Shown one piece after another: positions 16,501-24,979 of a stretch of DNA of 34,483 bases (its first letter is position 1; every line of letters starts with the position of its first letter). Where the stretch lies: assembly GCA_013298145.1 (NCBI GenBank), contig JAAFJO010000012.1, positions 1 through 34,483 of the forward strand. Reading direction: 5' to 3'. Position numbers and translations under genes: made by a program. Below the pieces are notes generated by a model. That model made no database searches. It was not told the DNA's origin and was given only the letters and a program-made list of their open reading frames with translations. The stretch is from Betaproteobacteria bacterium (GTDB lineage: Bacteria > Pseudomonadota > Gammaproteobacteria > Burkholderiales > Casimicrobiaceae).

Positions 16501-18067
16501 CGGATTGTTGCTCGGTCGTACCCGATATATCGCGAATAGACTTTGCAGACGGTTTGGCCTTCGGACATGAGCCCTGTAGATCGACCTACCGCTTGAACTG
16601 AAAAGGTCCCAGCAGTCGGGAAAATCGAGTAGGTAAGCAGGAAATTGCCTTGCGCAACGGCTGAGGTATTGACGTCAGTACCAACCGTTTTGCACATCCG
16701 CAAAATGTCGCCAGTCGTCGTGCTGCCGTCGTTCTGGCCAAAGGGAGCCATGCGATTAGTCACGCTCACTTGGAAATCGGTGATGCCCTGCCAAGCGGCG
16801 GACGTGAAGTCAATGTCGCGCCAAGTGCTCGACACGTCGCCGCTGATGGCCGCGTTGGTCGTTCCGTCGTAGTTCAAGAAATTGATTTTCGGAAAGCCCA
16901 GCGCGTTACCCGTCCAGTTATCGGGGAACGAGGTTTCAGCGAAACGCACCTGTGCTACCACATCAGATAGGGTCTGCTCATCGCATTGCTTGGTACCGAC
17001 CGTGGTGTAGTTAAAGCCACTATTAGACCCGCCGTTGAACACATCACCCGTCAGATGTCGGCGCACCACGTTGAATTCGCCGGTGACACCAGCCTCGACG
17101 GTTTTACACACGCGAACCCTGCGGACGGTTTCATTGCGGTGGATCGTGGTTGAGCGCAAATCACCGGCGACGGTGGTGATGTTGACGGGAGGTATTTGCC
17201 GCTCGCCGCCGTTATTGATCCAAAAGCCCAGAGAACCCGGCAACAGCTCGGTGTTGCTGGCCGTCGCCAACATAGAAAAGCGAGGGTAGTTGACCGCGAC
17301 TGACGTTGCGCCAGCCGTACGTTGTCGCACCGCTATGGTCGTGACTCCGAGGTGAAGATCGAGCAATTGGGGGGCGCAGACGGGCGGCCCGCCTTCGTTA
17401 ACGTTGTAAGTAAATTCGGTCGACCCACCCACGTTGGGTATCAACAGATGAGCGAATAGAATGTTGGCATGCAACGGCAATTGCGAGTTATCTTCAAAAA
17501 TGCTGCACGCTTCAATGCGGCGCCCGGAGCCGTTAAAGACATCGAAGATGGCCGTGCCGGTGGCGCCGGACGGCAGATTAATGGTGCCCGTGTCGCCATT
17601 GGTGGCGCTGAATTCCGCCACAGTGAGCGCGTTTGACACGGCGACCCGTGGATAGGCAAACGGCACCACCGCATCGCGCAACCAGTTCATGCCGGTGCGG
17701 GCGGTGTTTTGCACGATGCGGATGCTGGTGCTGCCGTTGGGCACGTTGACGTTGGTTGCGCACACGCGGCCGCTGGCCTCGGTGGACACAACCGTGGTGG
17801 ACACGGTGCCCGAGGGCGCAAAAGTGATGTCAAAGCGCCACGGGTTGGCAGCCGTCGAGCCTTCGGTCAGGTTGCTGTCGTTGTTGGTGTGCACGGTGGT
17901 GCAGATTTGCGCCGCCAGATTGTTGGACTGGGCAGCGGCCCACGGGCTGTAGAGCGCAGTGAAAACAAGCGCGAGGGCTAGCAGAAACCCTGTGATCCCG
18001 CTGGAGCCGGTGTGTGGGATGGGGGGGGGGGAAGTCCGCCCGTGTTGTGCATCAGCATTAGTCTCAT
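13527..18067 (-). CDS. Giant secreted repeat protein with IPTL-CTERM-like tail; 5' end out of frame at a G tract
   Basis: The uninterrupted frame (13527-17894) encodes 1455 residues, but the true N-terminus lies upstream. Codons from about 18020 give GFLLALALVFTALYSPWAAA, a signal peptide, in this frame. The start with a good Shine-Dalgarno (GAGGGA, 18080-18075) is ATG at 18067 (also 18058 and 18052). An 11-base C run on the coding strand separates the two parts and shifts the frame; 9 or 12 bases would restore it. The protein has many Cys-containing repeats (VRVCKTVEAGVTGEF, RMCKTV, SMCTKVESNSTG), three DUF5979-like units (LTVTKTITGAPQGY, LTVSKIITGAPMGF, LQITKTLTGAPAGG; about 14045-15045), then a DUF11-like domain. 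The tail VPVNQAWLLLLTVLSII plus VVRRR resembles the IPTL-CTERM sorting signal. It is probably a cell-surface protein, phase-variable or decayed. Confidence 0.8.
14045..15045 (-). repeat. Three tandem DUF5979-like repeat units within the giant gene
   Basis: Units at about 14045-14390, 14391-14735 and 14736-15045 share the pattern L-T-V-T-K-x-I-T-G-A-P-x-G, then FGVFATC, TTGTV, GASCTVTEDTT, PPxGFGWSAPTYVQ and VTNPLTP. The first two are also close at the DNA level, while the third is more diverged. Such near-identical units can recombine and change copy number. Confidence 0.75.
18021..18031. repeat. Homopolymer tract of 11 G (C on coding strand) in 5' coding region
   Basis: A run of G between GTGGGAT and AAGTCC sits 36-46 bp inside the coding region that starts at 18067 on the minus strand. 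It separates the start codons from the in-frame signal peptide. With 11 bases the two are out of phase. Such tracts are classic slipped-strand phase-variation sites, but they are also prone to sequencing error. Confidence 0.7.
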
Positions 18068-18221
18068 CAGTTATTCCCTCGTTAGTTGTTTAGTACCTAC
18101 CGATTTTTACATAAAAAGAGACGTAATAACAACTCCCAAACGGCAACGTAGTCGCAGGTAAATCTTTTCCAATAGAGTTTGATACAGAAGTGGCCCCACT
18201 TTTCAAGACGGTGAGGTAAGT

Positions 18222-18737
18222 GTGATGCTAGGCACGCGCAGGAGATCGCGGGGACGCGAACATAGCGTGTATCCTTACCTGCCGCGAAACATGAGCATTA
18301 GCGAGGCAGACCGGGTTTGGGCGATGGACACCACCTACATTCCCACGTGTCACCGTTTCGTTTGCCTAATCGGCTTGATAGATGTTGCCTCACGCCGCGT
18401 GCTCACGCATAAGCTTTGCACCACACTCGGAGCCCACCACGCGGTGGAAATTGTCGAGCAGGCAATTGCCCGTTTCGGCACGCCCGAGATCGTCAACACC
18501 GATCAGGGCAGTCAATTCACCGCCTTCGAGTTCGCCGAGGCAATCAAGAAACGCGGCATCAAGCTTTCGATGGGTGGCAAGGGCGCGCGGAAAGATAACG
18601 TGTTCGTCGAGCGCGTCTGGCGAACCGTGAAGTACGAGCGCATTTACAAACGTGCCAACAACACGGTGAGCCAGGCAAGAGCCGACATCGCCCAATACAT
18701 TGATAGTGCAACGACAAACGGCCTCGAACGAGCCTAG
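18222..18737 (+). pseudogene. IS3-family orfB transposase remnant (rve/DDE domain)
   Basis: The frame encodes most of the IS3-family integrase core: YPYLPRNMSISEADRVWAMD (first catalytic Asp), NTDQGSQFTAFEF (second Asp) and KDNVFVERVWRTVKYE (catalytic Glu). The N-terminal helix-turn-helix half is missing. The C-terminus is broken after SQARADIAQYID, where the usual FYNxxRPHSSL block has been lost, probably through frameshift. No natural start is present. It is not expected to encode an active transposase. Confidence 0.85.
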
Positions 18738-18845
18738 ATGCTCGAACGCCCATGCGCGGCTACAACGAGTCACATACCGAGCAAGCGACCACAACGATGA
18801 GAGTGGCTACGTAGAATGAATCTAACCGGCGCGCCCCGCTTCCAC

Positions 18846-18898
18846 CCACGGCGCGCGCAAAAAGTGCGTCATAAAGGAAGCTTTTGCGCGCGCCGTGG
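18846..18898. repeat. Perfect 17-bp inverted repeat (strong hairpin) inside the IS remnant
   Basis: CCACGGCGCGCGCAAAA (18846-18862) is repeated in inverted form at 18882-18898, separated by 19 bases. The arm next to the loop is A/T-rich, so it could act as a terminator in either direction or as a REP-like hairpin. It sits between the broken orfB and the right end of the IS, where IS3 elements normally have little sequence. Confidence 0.75.
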
Positions 18899-18979
18899 CT
18901 AACGCTATGACTTCAACCCCATACCCAGCTTTCACTTATCCATCGGGGAAAACTGTTTAGACGAATGGAGCCACTTCTG

Positions 18980-19149
18980 CTCCTGTACATCGCACTCCGC
19001 GCGAGCACTGCGCTTTGAGTCGCAAGCCTATGACGGCTTGCCTCGGGTTACAACTATGGATTACGGTCACTCAACAGTTGCATGACCGCTACAGGGAATG
19101 AGCCAAGTCGTGAGCGGGCGCCGTGCGTTGACAGCCAATTTCCACCCCA
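18980..19149. other. Intergenic region, nothing recognised
   Basis: About 170 bp between the IS right end and the stop codon of the beta-helix gene. No clear terminator for the minus-strand gene was seen. Confidence 0.35.
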
Positions 19150-21114
19150 CTATCGTTCGACCGCACCAATCGTACAGGCGCTGTTGGAACGGACATTTCC
19201 AATTTGATCGATCAATGGGCAGTCTCGGCCTGCACCAATCAGCGGGCTGTTTGCAGCCGGTAGTAACGTGGCCGTGGGGCCGCCGTTTGCGCCAAGTGCG
19301 CCGAGCAATGGGTTGGCGAACACAATGGCTTGCACGCAGGGGTTATCGAGCTCGTTACTTGCGCCACGGTTGCGCGGCCACTGCATGTTGTTGGTACCCG
19401 ACGCGGGTTGGAACCAGCACTGGGTGGGGTTATAGATATCGTTGGTTGTGTTGTTCGAAAACACTGTGTTGCGGATGGGAAAGTTAATGCCACCCGCGAT
19501 AGCCGCGCTAAATAAACCACCGCCGCCGGAAATACGGTTGTTAGCGAAGGTTGCATTTCGAATGACGCTGTCGCTCGCGCTGTCGTTTTGGAAAATCGCA
19601 CCGCCCAGGCTGTTGGATGCGACGTTACCCGCGAAGGTGGTGTTTTCAATGTTCAGCTGGCTGCGCTCAAAGTGGGCACCGCCAAACGTTTCTGCCGAAT
19701 TGTTGCTGACGGTACTGCGCACGATGTTGAGTGGCACCGAGTTGGAGATGAAAAATGCGCCACCCTGTTTTGCAGTATTTCCGCTAATTTCGGAGCGGTC
19801 AATCGTGGTCAAGCGGCTGCCAAAATTTGCAGTGCGGAATATGGCACCGGCCAGCGCGCCCGCCGTGTTGTTCAGAATTCGTGTGCCGCAGAAAATCTGG
19901 TCGGTGTCGTCGCTGCCATCGATCGCAATCGCGCCGCCATTACCGCCCGCGCCGCCCTGTTCGGGGTGGCCTACCCCTGTGCAGCCTGCCGCCGCGCCGC
20001 CGGCATAGTTTTGCCCCGTGCCCGTTGCTTCGTTGTTTTGAAACAGACTGTTGAAAAAGCGGCCGTTGGTTTGCAGCAAGCCCATAGCGCCGGAGTTAGA
20101 GCCGCTGTTGCCAATGAATCGACTGCCTACTATTGTTAAGTCGAGCGAGCCTGCGGCATAGATCGCGCCACCGCCCACATCGGGGCCTGGCGTGGCGGCG
20201 GTGTTGTTCAGGAAGCTGACGTCAATGACATGCAGCCGAGCGTCACCGACCTCAATAGCGCCGCCCGATCCGTCAGCGTAGCCATAGGCGCAGGCCGGGT
20301 TATTGGGGTTGGGGGGGGTGTAGCGGGTGCCAACGGCTTTGCCGTTAGCAAGCGTTATGCGTTGCAGCGTGAGACCCCTGCTATTGGTGCGGTAGTTGGA
20401 GTGTTTCAGCGACATGATTCGTGTGGTGCCACCACCGTCGAGGGTGACTTTGCCGCCGCCGTCGATGACGGTGTCAACAAGCGGCGGCACAACCAACGTG
20501 TTCCCAATGTTGATAGTCACCGGGTCGCTTCCGCAGTTAAACGTCACCACCCCACCGTTGTTGACCGCGCTTTGAAGTGCGGCATTCGTGCAGCTTACGG
20601 GCGTTCCATTGCCTACGCGCGGCGAAGCAGCGCCGGTGTTAACAAGCGAAATGGGGGGGGCACAGGTGGGTGCCGCCGCCGCGGCAGGGCATCCTTGCGC
20701 AATCAGCGCTTCAACTTCGGAAAATGGTCGGCCGGGTTTATCAGGGCCCACAATGCCAGCGGTGAGGCTTTCGCCGCGAAACCCAAACAGGTAGCGTGCC
20801 ATGATGACCCCATCGGACGCGGCATCCACCACACCATCGCCATTGAAATCCCAGCGCGCTTTGTTAGCGTCGATGTGTTGCGCAATGGCGTCGGCGTTGT
20901 TGCCCGCGCTGGGGCCTATGGCGCCGTTGATTAGTGGGCTGCCGCTCCTATTTTGCTGGCGCCTGATAATCATCAGCCCGTCGGTGAGCGCGGTGGTGGG
21001 GGAATTGGCGTCCACGTTCCAGTTGCAAGCAGCATGCACCATTGGCGCAGTTGTTGCGACAGCGAAACCTAGCGTAGTTGGCAAAACTGCGAGAAGCAGG
21101 CGAAAACTGCGCAT
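19150..21114 (-). CDS. Secreted right-handed beta-helix protein with dockerin-like repeats (choice-of-anchor Q type)
   Basis: A 654-residue exported protein with a signal peptide (FRLLLAVLPTTLGFAVATTA, cleavage near HAACNWN). The ATG at 21114 has AGAGGAAC seven bases upstream. Residues about 33-115 hold two dockerin-like calcium-binding segments (NWNVDANSPTTALTDGLMII and WDFNGDGVVDAASDGVIMAR, followed by YLFG). From about 170 onward there are parallel beta-helix turns (VIDGGGKVTLDGGGTTRIM, GGAIYAAGSLDLTIVGSRFIGN, GGAIFQNDSASDSVIRNATF). The end PAANSPLIGAGRDCPLIDQI and GAVER matches the choice-of-anchor Q domain. It is probably a surface or extracellular protein; no catalytic residues are evident. 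Two 8-G tracts (20311-20318, 20653-20660) lie in frame within the gene. Confidence 0.82.
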   Translation of the reverse strand: MRSFRLLLAVLPTTLGFAVATTAPMVHAACNWNVDANSPTTALTDGLMIIRRQQNRSGSPLINGAIGPSAGNNADAIAQHIDANKARWDFNGDGVVDAASDGVIMARYLFGFRGESLTAGIVGPDKPGRPFSEVEALIAQGCPAAAAAPTCAPPISLVNTGAASPRVGNGTPVSCTNAALQSAVNNGGVVTFNCGSDPVTINIGNTLVVPPLVDTVIDGGGKVTLDGGGTTRIMSLKHSNYRTNSRGLTLQRITLANGKAVGTRYTPPNPNNPACAYGYADGSGGAIEVGDARLHVIDVSFLNNTAATPGPDVGGGAIYAAGSLDLTIVGSRFIGNSGSNSGAMGLLQTNGRFFNSLFQNNEATGTGQNYAGGAAAGCTGVGHPEQGGAGGNGGAIAIDGSDDTDQIFCGTRILNNTAGALAGAIFRTANFGSRLTTIDRSEISGNTAKQGGAFFISNSVPLNIVRSTVSNNSAETFGGAHFERSQLNIENTTFAGNVASNSLGGAIFQNDSASDSVIRNATFANNRISGGGGLFSAAIAGGINFPIRNTVFSNNTTNDIYNPTQCWFQPASGTNNMQWPRNRGASNELDNPCVQAIVFANPLLGALGANGGPTATLLPAANSPLIGAGRDCPLIDQIGNVRSNSACTIGAVER

Positions 21115-21391
21115 TGTTAACGTTCCTCTGTTTGTGTGTATCCCCCGATACTTCGCATCCGAGCCCGCTGAAACGCACCTTTTGCTCGGGACTCAGAGCG
21201 TCTTCACCCGATAATATGCCAGGAGCATACACCAAAATGCACGGCTATATGCCCATCAACCCAGTGGTTCCCGAGAAAGAATGTGCATTCAGATCAATAC
21301 CTTTGCCCGCGGCGAAGCCCCATCGCCGATTCGCGCTGCGTACATTGAGCGTGTCAGGTGAGCCGTTTTTGGGCGGTGTGACTGGCACGAG
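21115..21391. other. Intergenic region upstream of the beta-helix gene
   Basis: This stretch should contain the promoter of the minus-strand beta-helix gene. I could not assign boxes with confidence and saw no gene. Confidence 0.35.
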
Positions 21392-21787
21392 CTACGCTTG
21401 CCACACCAAATGCGGCGACATCCGTTCGCCAGGGAAATCAACATCGGCATAACCAATGCCGGGGCGCAGCAGCGTCGCAGGGCCGACCGACACGTTGGGT
21501 CGCTCGCGAGTAACGGTCGCCGTCAGGTCGCCCACGCCGCTGCTGGCGTTGAGCGCAAAATAGAACCGAAACTTATTGCTAGCGACGATGCGCGCAGGCC
21601 ACCGCAAACGGTTACCGATCTTAGCTCGATCGAGACGTGGGTACTTGAATTGATGACCCTGCACGCCTCGGCAAAAAATTCTCGGTCCGTGGTGGCCCAA
21701 TCGGTCGAAGGTTGCGCAGATTGGAGCCGGGTGTCGGGAGGAACGAATCAGTCGCAACTGGAAGGAGCCTGTTAAACCGGACGCCAT
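21392..21787 (-). other. Unrecognised, probably decaying ORF
   Basis: A 131-codon minus-strand frame. The second half reads protein-like (KFRFYFALNASSGVGDLTAT, GPATLLRPGIGYADVDF, then a stop after HLVWQA), reminiscent of extracellular repeat proteins. The first half is basic and unconvincing. In a neighbouring frame the upstream part reads FVPPDTRLQSAQPSTDW and FFAEACRVINSSTHVSIEL, which looks more natural, suggesting a frameshift near 21600. No family was recognised and no start site is clear. It may be a relic of another secreted protein beside the beta-helix gene. Confidence 0.3.
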
Positions 21788-21799
21788 AGATTTGGTATT

Positions 21800-22597
21800 T
21801 TTCGCTAAATCAAGGAGTCAGAAATGTTCAATGTCCCGAGCGAGTGTTTAGGCACGAGTACCGCGCAGAGGCGGTCAAATCAGTTATCGATCAAGGCATG
21901 ATCGTCGCGCAAGCGGCGCGAAAGCTCGGGTTGTCGGTCAAGACTCATCCGCGCGGGATTCGCGATGCGCGCTCTGGCCCGCTCGCGCAGGTGGATAGCT
22001 ACCGCGCACGGCCGGTCTCGGATTTGCGGGCCGAGGTCAGTCGACTCAAGCGAGAGCTGGCCATTGCCTGTTAGGAGCGTGACATCTTAAAAAAAGTCTA
22101 CAGCGTACTTTGCCACAGTAGCCAGGTGAGCTACGGAAACACTGATCAAGTGGTCGCCTCTATGGGTTTAATATCTATCGAGACGAGCTCATTGAGAGAT
22201 TGCATTTGAAGCAGAGAAGTTTTGCCAGTGTGGGGATGAACATAAATTCAATCAGGCCAGTGCTCCCAATCAAATCTGGGTGACCGATATCACCTACATC
22301 GACACCGATGTCGGCTGGCTCCACCTTGCACCGATCATAGATTTGTTCAGCAAAAAGATAGTCTGGTGGTCGATGGCCGAACACAAGCGAACGAGCCTGG
22401 TTTCACAGGCGTTGTGGATGGGCGCCAAACAGGTGCGTCCCGCGTCGGAGCCGATGGCACATAGCGACCGTCGCGTTCAATCCGCAGGTGCTGCGTATCG
22501 AAATCTCCTCGATCCGTTTGCCATGAAAGCCACGATGGGTCGACGCGGTAACTGCTACAAAAAACGAAGTTTCAGTGAACGGACACTAGATACATAG
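21800..22597 (+). mobile_element. IS3-family element remnant with broken orfA and orfB
   Basis: From GTG 21844 the frame reads FRHEYRAEAVKSVIDQGMIV, AQAARKLGLSVKT, RPVSDLRAEVSRLKRELAIA, and after a stop (22072-22074) ERDILKKVYSV continues, an IS3-type OrfA. OrfB is heavily deleted. From about 22250 the plus strand reads APNQIWVTDITYIDTDVGWL and HLAPIIDLFSKKIVWWSMAE (first catalytic Asp), MAHSDRRVQSAGAAYRNLL (second Asp) and MKATMGRRGNCYK, then breaks before the catalytic Glu. This is a different IS3 subgroup from the remnants at 13023 and 18185. It is a dead element; the outer ends were not resolved. Confidence 0.8.
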
Positions 22598-22713
22598 ACG
22601 GAAGAAACGAGATAAATGCCGGGAATAAGCGGGAAAAAACGGGATGAGTTGGGATGCGCTATGCAGCGCTAGTGCGCATTGTGCAGTAGTAACACTTCGG
22701 CGCTTCGGTGGCG

Positions 22714-23202
22714 CTAGCCGCCCGGCTTTCCGCCAAGCTGAAGCGCGAACCACCTTTCACCCGTTTTCAAAAGCGCCGCGATGTCGTCGTCCGATAGCTT
22801 CCCGGCTTCAGGATCGGCAAACACAAGACCGCGGCGCGGCATTCGGCGAGTGCCAAATTCATGAAACACGGCGTACGGTCGGGCAAAACCCACCAGCACA
22901 TCTCGGGCAGTACGCTCACGTGTAAGGCTAGCTCGCATTAGACCGGTACGAATGAGTAACGAGCCGCGACCCCGACGATTCCCGATTCGGGCGTCTTCTG
23001 CGGCATAGCGAGCTGTCGTCGATGGTTCGTGATCCTTCCACTTCGTTCCTGTCGGATCCGTTTTGGTTTCAAAACGCAGCGCCATGCGCTCCGATAGGCT
23101 CTGCGCAAGTGCGTCTAGAAGCTCTGTGCCGCGGCCAGCTGATCGGGCGCGAGCAATCATTGTTCTCAGCTCTCGAACACCAGAGGTTGCGACACCAGCC
23201 AT
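22714..23202 (-). CDS. Mu-like phage virion morphogenesis protein (gpG-type)
   Basis: A 162-residue protein with the features of the phage virion morphogenesis family (Mu gpG): LAQSLSERMALRFETKTDPT, GTKWKDHEPSTTARY, GSLLIRTGLMRASL and YAVFHEFGTRRMPRRGLVF. The start ATG (23202) overlaps the stop of the preceding Mu F-like gene by one base (TAATG), preserving the Mu F-G gene order. It acts in head or tail assembly. Downstream phage genes are missing, so it belongs to a prophage remnant. Confidence 0.8.
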   Translation of the reverse strand: MAGVATSGVRELRTMIARARSAGRGTELLDALAQSLSERMALRFETKTDPTGTKWKDHEPSTTARYAAEDARIGNRRGRGSLLIRTGLMRASLTRERTARDVLVGFARPYAVFHEFGTRRMPRRGLVFADPEAGKLSDDDIAALLKTGERWFALQLGGKPGG

Positions 23203-24044
23203 TACGGTTTTCTCGCTTGTTTCGCGGGTAGTTTTTCGGCCGCGTCGCGAATCGCTTTCGGAAGTGCGGCGCGTTGTCGTGTCTGCGCGTCTGCGAGCGA
23301 TTGGCCACGCGCTTTGCCAGCGTTGTAGCCGAAGCCCGGGTCAATACCCGCTGGAACTTTGATCCGCTGCCCATCTTTTTCGTATTCGACATAGGTGATC
23401 TTAGGTCGCCGGGTAATCACCTTGAACCCTGCGTCTTTCAAATCCTGAATGCCGTCGTCACTGATGGGCTCGGCGATACAGCGGCAGCGGTAGCCGTTTG
23501 GCGGGTAGTGAGTGTCCCAGAAGGGATCATCCATCGGTAGCACCAGCGCGTCCCACGCGGCGTGGCTTTTCCTCACGCGTTCATCGCGCATGGTCACGTA
23601 GCGCATGTACGGCGCGGTTGCTTTCGTGCGCTGTGCCTGTTCCCAGCGGCCAGCCGCGTACGCCTGCCGCACGTTCACGTCGTAAATGAGTGCGAGTCGC
23701 GTGGGAGACCCAAGTTGGGCGCTACGCACCTCACCGGAATCCGAATCGGCAATGTCCTGCCGCCCCCACCATCCAGCCTGCTGAAGGATCGGAGTTAGCT
23801 CTTCCTCGAACCACTTGGCGTCGCGGCCTTCCTCAATTGCAACTTGAAGCTTGCCGTGCACGGTGGCGAGTAAGTCCTCTTTGAGCATGCCAGCGACCGT
23901 GAACGCTGTGGAGTGCTCGCTCTCCCATACCTCTGACCACCGAAACGAGTGCACAAGCCGTTTGGCGGAAAACCACGCGTAGGCCTCCTGCGGTGTCAGT
24001 GCACCGAGCTTTGCCCACGGAGGTGTTGCTTTTTTGTCATCCAC
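23202..24044 (-). CDS. Mu F-like minor head protein
   Basis: A 280-residue protein of the phage Mu F (SPP1 gp7-like) minor head family. Features are the N-terminal ALTPQEAYAWFSAKRLVHSF, the central LIYDVNVRQAYAAGRWEQ, and the family hallmark MRDERVRKSHAAWDAL, followed by DPFWDTHYPPNGYRCRC with its Cys pair. It starts at GTG 24044 with GAGGAG nine bases upstream. Minor head proteins sit at the portal and are needed for head morphogenesis. The next gene (gpG-type) is translationally coupled. No terminase or portal gene is present upstream. Confidence 0.85.
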   Translation of the reverse strand: MDDKKATPPWAKLGALTPQEAYAWFSAKRLVHSFRWSEVWESEHSTAFTVAGMLKEDLLATVHGKLQVAIEEGRDAKWFEEELTPILQQAGWWGRQDIADSDSGEVRSAQLGSPTRLALIYDVNVRQAYAAGRWEQAQRTKATAPYMRYVTMRDERVRKSHAAWDALVLPMDDPFWDTHYPPNGYRCRCIAEPISDDGIQDLKDAGFKVITRRPKITYVEYEKDGQRIKVPAGIDPGFGYNAGKARGQSLADAQTRQRAALPKAIRDAAEKLPAKQARKP

Positions 24045-24128
24045 GGACGCATGCTCCTCGTTTTATAATGCGACTGCCGGGTAAATGCGCTAACAGGATC
24101 AGCTTCGGCCCCTGCCGGACGTGTTGCG

Positions 24129-24581
24129 CTACGTCCGACCGGCACCCTTCTTTCTGCGCTTGGCGACCCATTTCGGGTTCACGTAGCGCAGCGACACCAG
24201 GTAGACCTCCGCGTCGTCTTGCGTTCGCTTAGCAACTACCTCTAAATTTCGACGCCCTACCTTCAGAACGGCCACGTGGTTTTCGCGGTCTCGGTACACC
24301 TCACCCACGTCGAGTACGCGCTGCACCATTCGGTATTCTGAAGCTCCAATTTCGGGGTGACGCCGAAGCTGCTTAAGCACCGTGTGCGTGGACAGTTTGA
24401 GTTCGGTTGCATCGGTACCCAGGGCCTCGGCCACGCGCTGCGGAATGACCGCCACTGACTGCGCCCCCCTCCATACGCCCCGCAACAAATCGAGAAAAGG
24501 CAGCTGACCGAACCCGGTCGCGTAGCTCGGTGCGACGTTCTGCCTGCGTAGCGCCAGTTGGCGCGAATCGACCACGGTCAT
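24129..24581 (-). CDS. Phage-associated PBECR-like nuclease-domain protein (possibly frameshifted)
   Basis: A 150-residue minus-strand frame beginning at ATG 24581. The C-terminal half (LKLSTHTVLKQLRRHPEIGA, SEYRMVQRVLDVGEVYRD, VVAKRTQDDAEVYLVSLRYV) resembles the PBECR group, nuclease-like domains found in phage proteins near Mu F genes. The upstream frame on the same strand (about 24650-24470) contains a protein-like stretch (RQYIRDDRGRFAPTGATQAE, RRTELRDRVRSAAFSR) in a different phase. The original gene may therefore have been longer and is now split by a frameshift near the G6 tract at about 24466-24471. A nuclease function is family inference and the assignment is moderate. Confidence 0.5.
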   Translation of the reverse strand: MTVVDSRQLALRRQNVAPSYATGFGQLPFLDLLRGVWRGAQSVAVIPQRVAEALGTDATELKLSTHTVLKQLRRHPEIGASEYRMVQRVLDVGEVYRDRENHVAVLKVGRRNLEVVAKRTQDDAEVYLVSLRYVNPKWVAKRRKKGAGRT

Positions 24582-24979
24582 CGCGAATGTACTGCCGCGT
24601 CAGCTCGGCTGCGATGATCGATACTCGACTATTGCGCCTTGAATTCGAAAATAGCCGGGAGGTTAGCGGTCTTTCAAGCCAGCAATTGCCAGAACACCCG
24701 CCGCACGATTCACATGCAGATCCTGGTTCGTTCGCACAGAAACCAAATTTTGCGAGCGGAGATAACGTCACGCGCCATAAATCGCTGGGACGTGCAAAGG
24801 CGAGGTATGTGGTCGTCGGCTGTCACCAAATTTGCCCAGGAAGTATCCCCGCCGATTGACGAATAAACCGCGTGTTTTAGCGTGTGTGTAGTTGCCCTAC
24901 CAAGACGGACACAGCAGGACGTCTGACGCGAGGTGGATGTAGCATCAGGTTTTCGATGATTGCTTAACTACCAACGGTA
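24582..24979. other. Prophage-remnant edge and cas1 upstream region
   Basis: The left part may hold the out-of-frame 5' portion of the PBECR-like gene on the minus strand. The right part (about 24860-24979) is presumably the cas1 promoter region. TTGACG at 24856-24861 is a possible -35 but has no well-spaced -10. No other gene was recognised. Confidence 0.4.

Larger units (their letters stand above)
18185..18979 (+). mobile_element. Internally deleted IS3-family element with both ends
   Basis: CAGAAGTGGC at 18185-18194 and its reverse complement GCCACTTCTG at 18970-18979 mark the terminal inverted repeats. The left end continues like the left end of the IS fragment at 13365-13410, then jumps at about 18232 into the middle of orfB, so orfA and the 5' part of orfB are deleted. 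At 795 bp the element is far shorter than an intact IS3-group element. It also carries a 17-bp inverted repeat near its right end. Confidence 0.75.

Noticed and set aside
18389..18794. Minus-strand ORF opposite the IS orfB remnant
   Set aside because: It is antisense to the conserved DDE domain, with no motifs of its own.
20230..20934. Long plus-strand ORF opposite the beta-helix gene
   Set aside because: It is a shadow frame of GC-rich coding sequence; the minus-strand product has a signal peptide and recognisable repeats.
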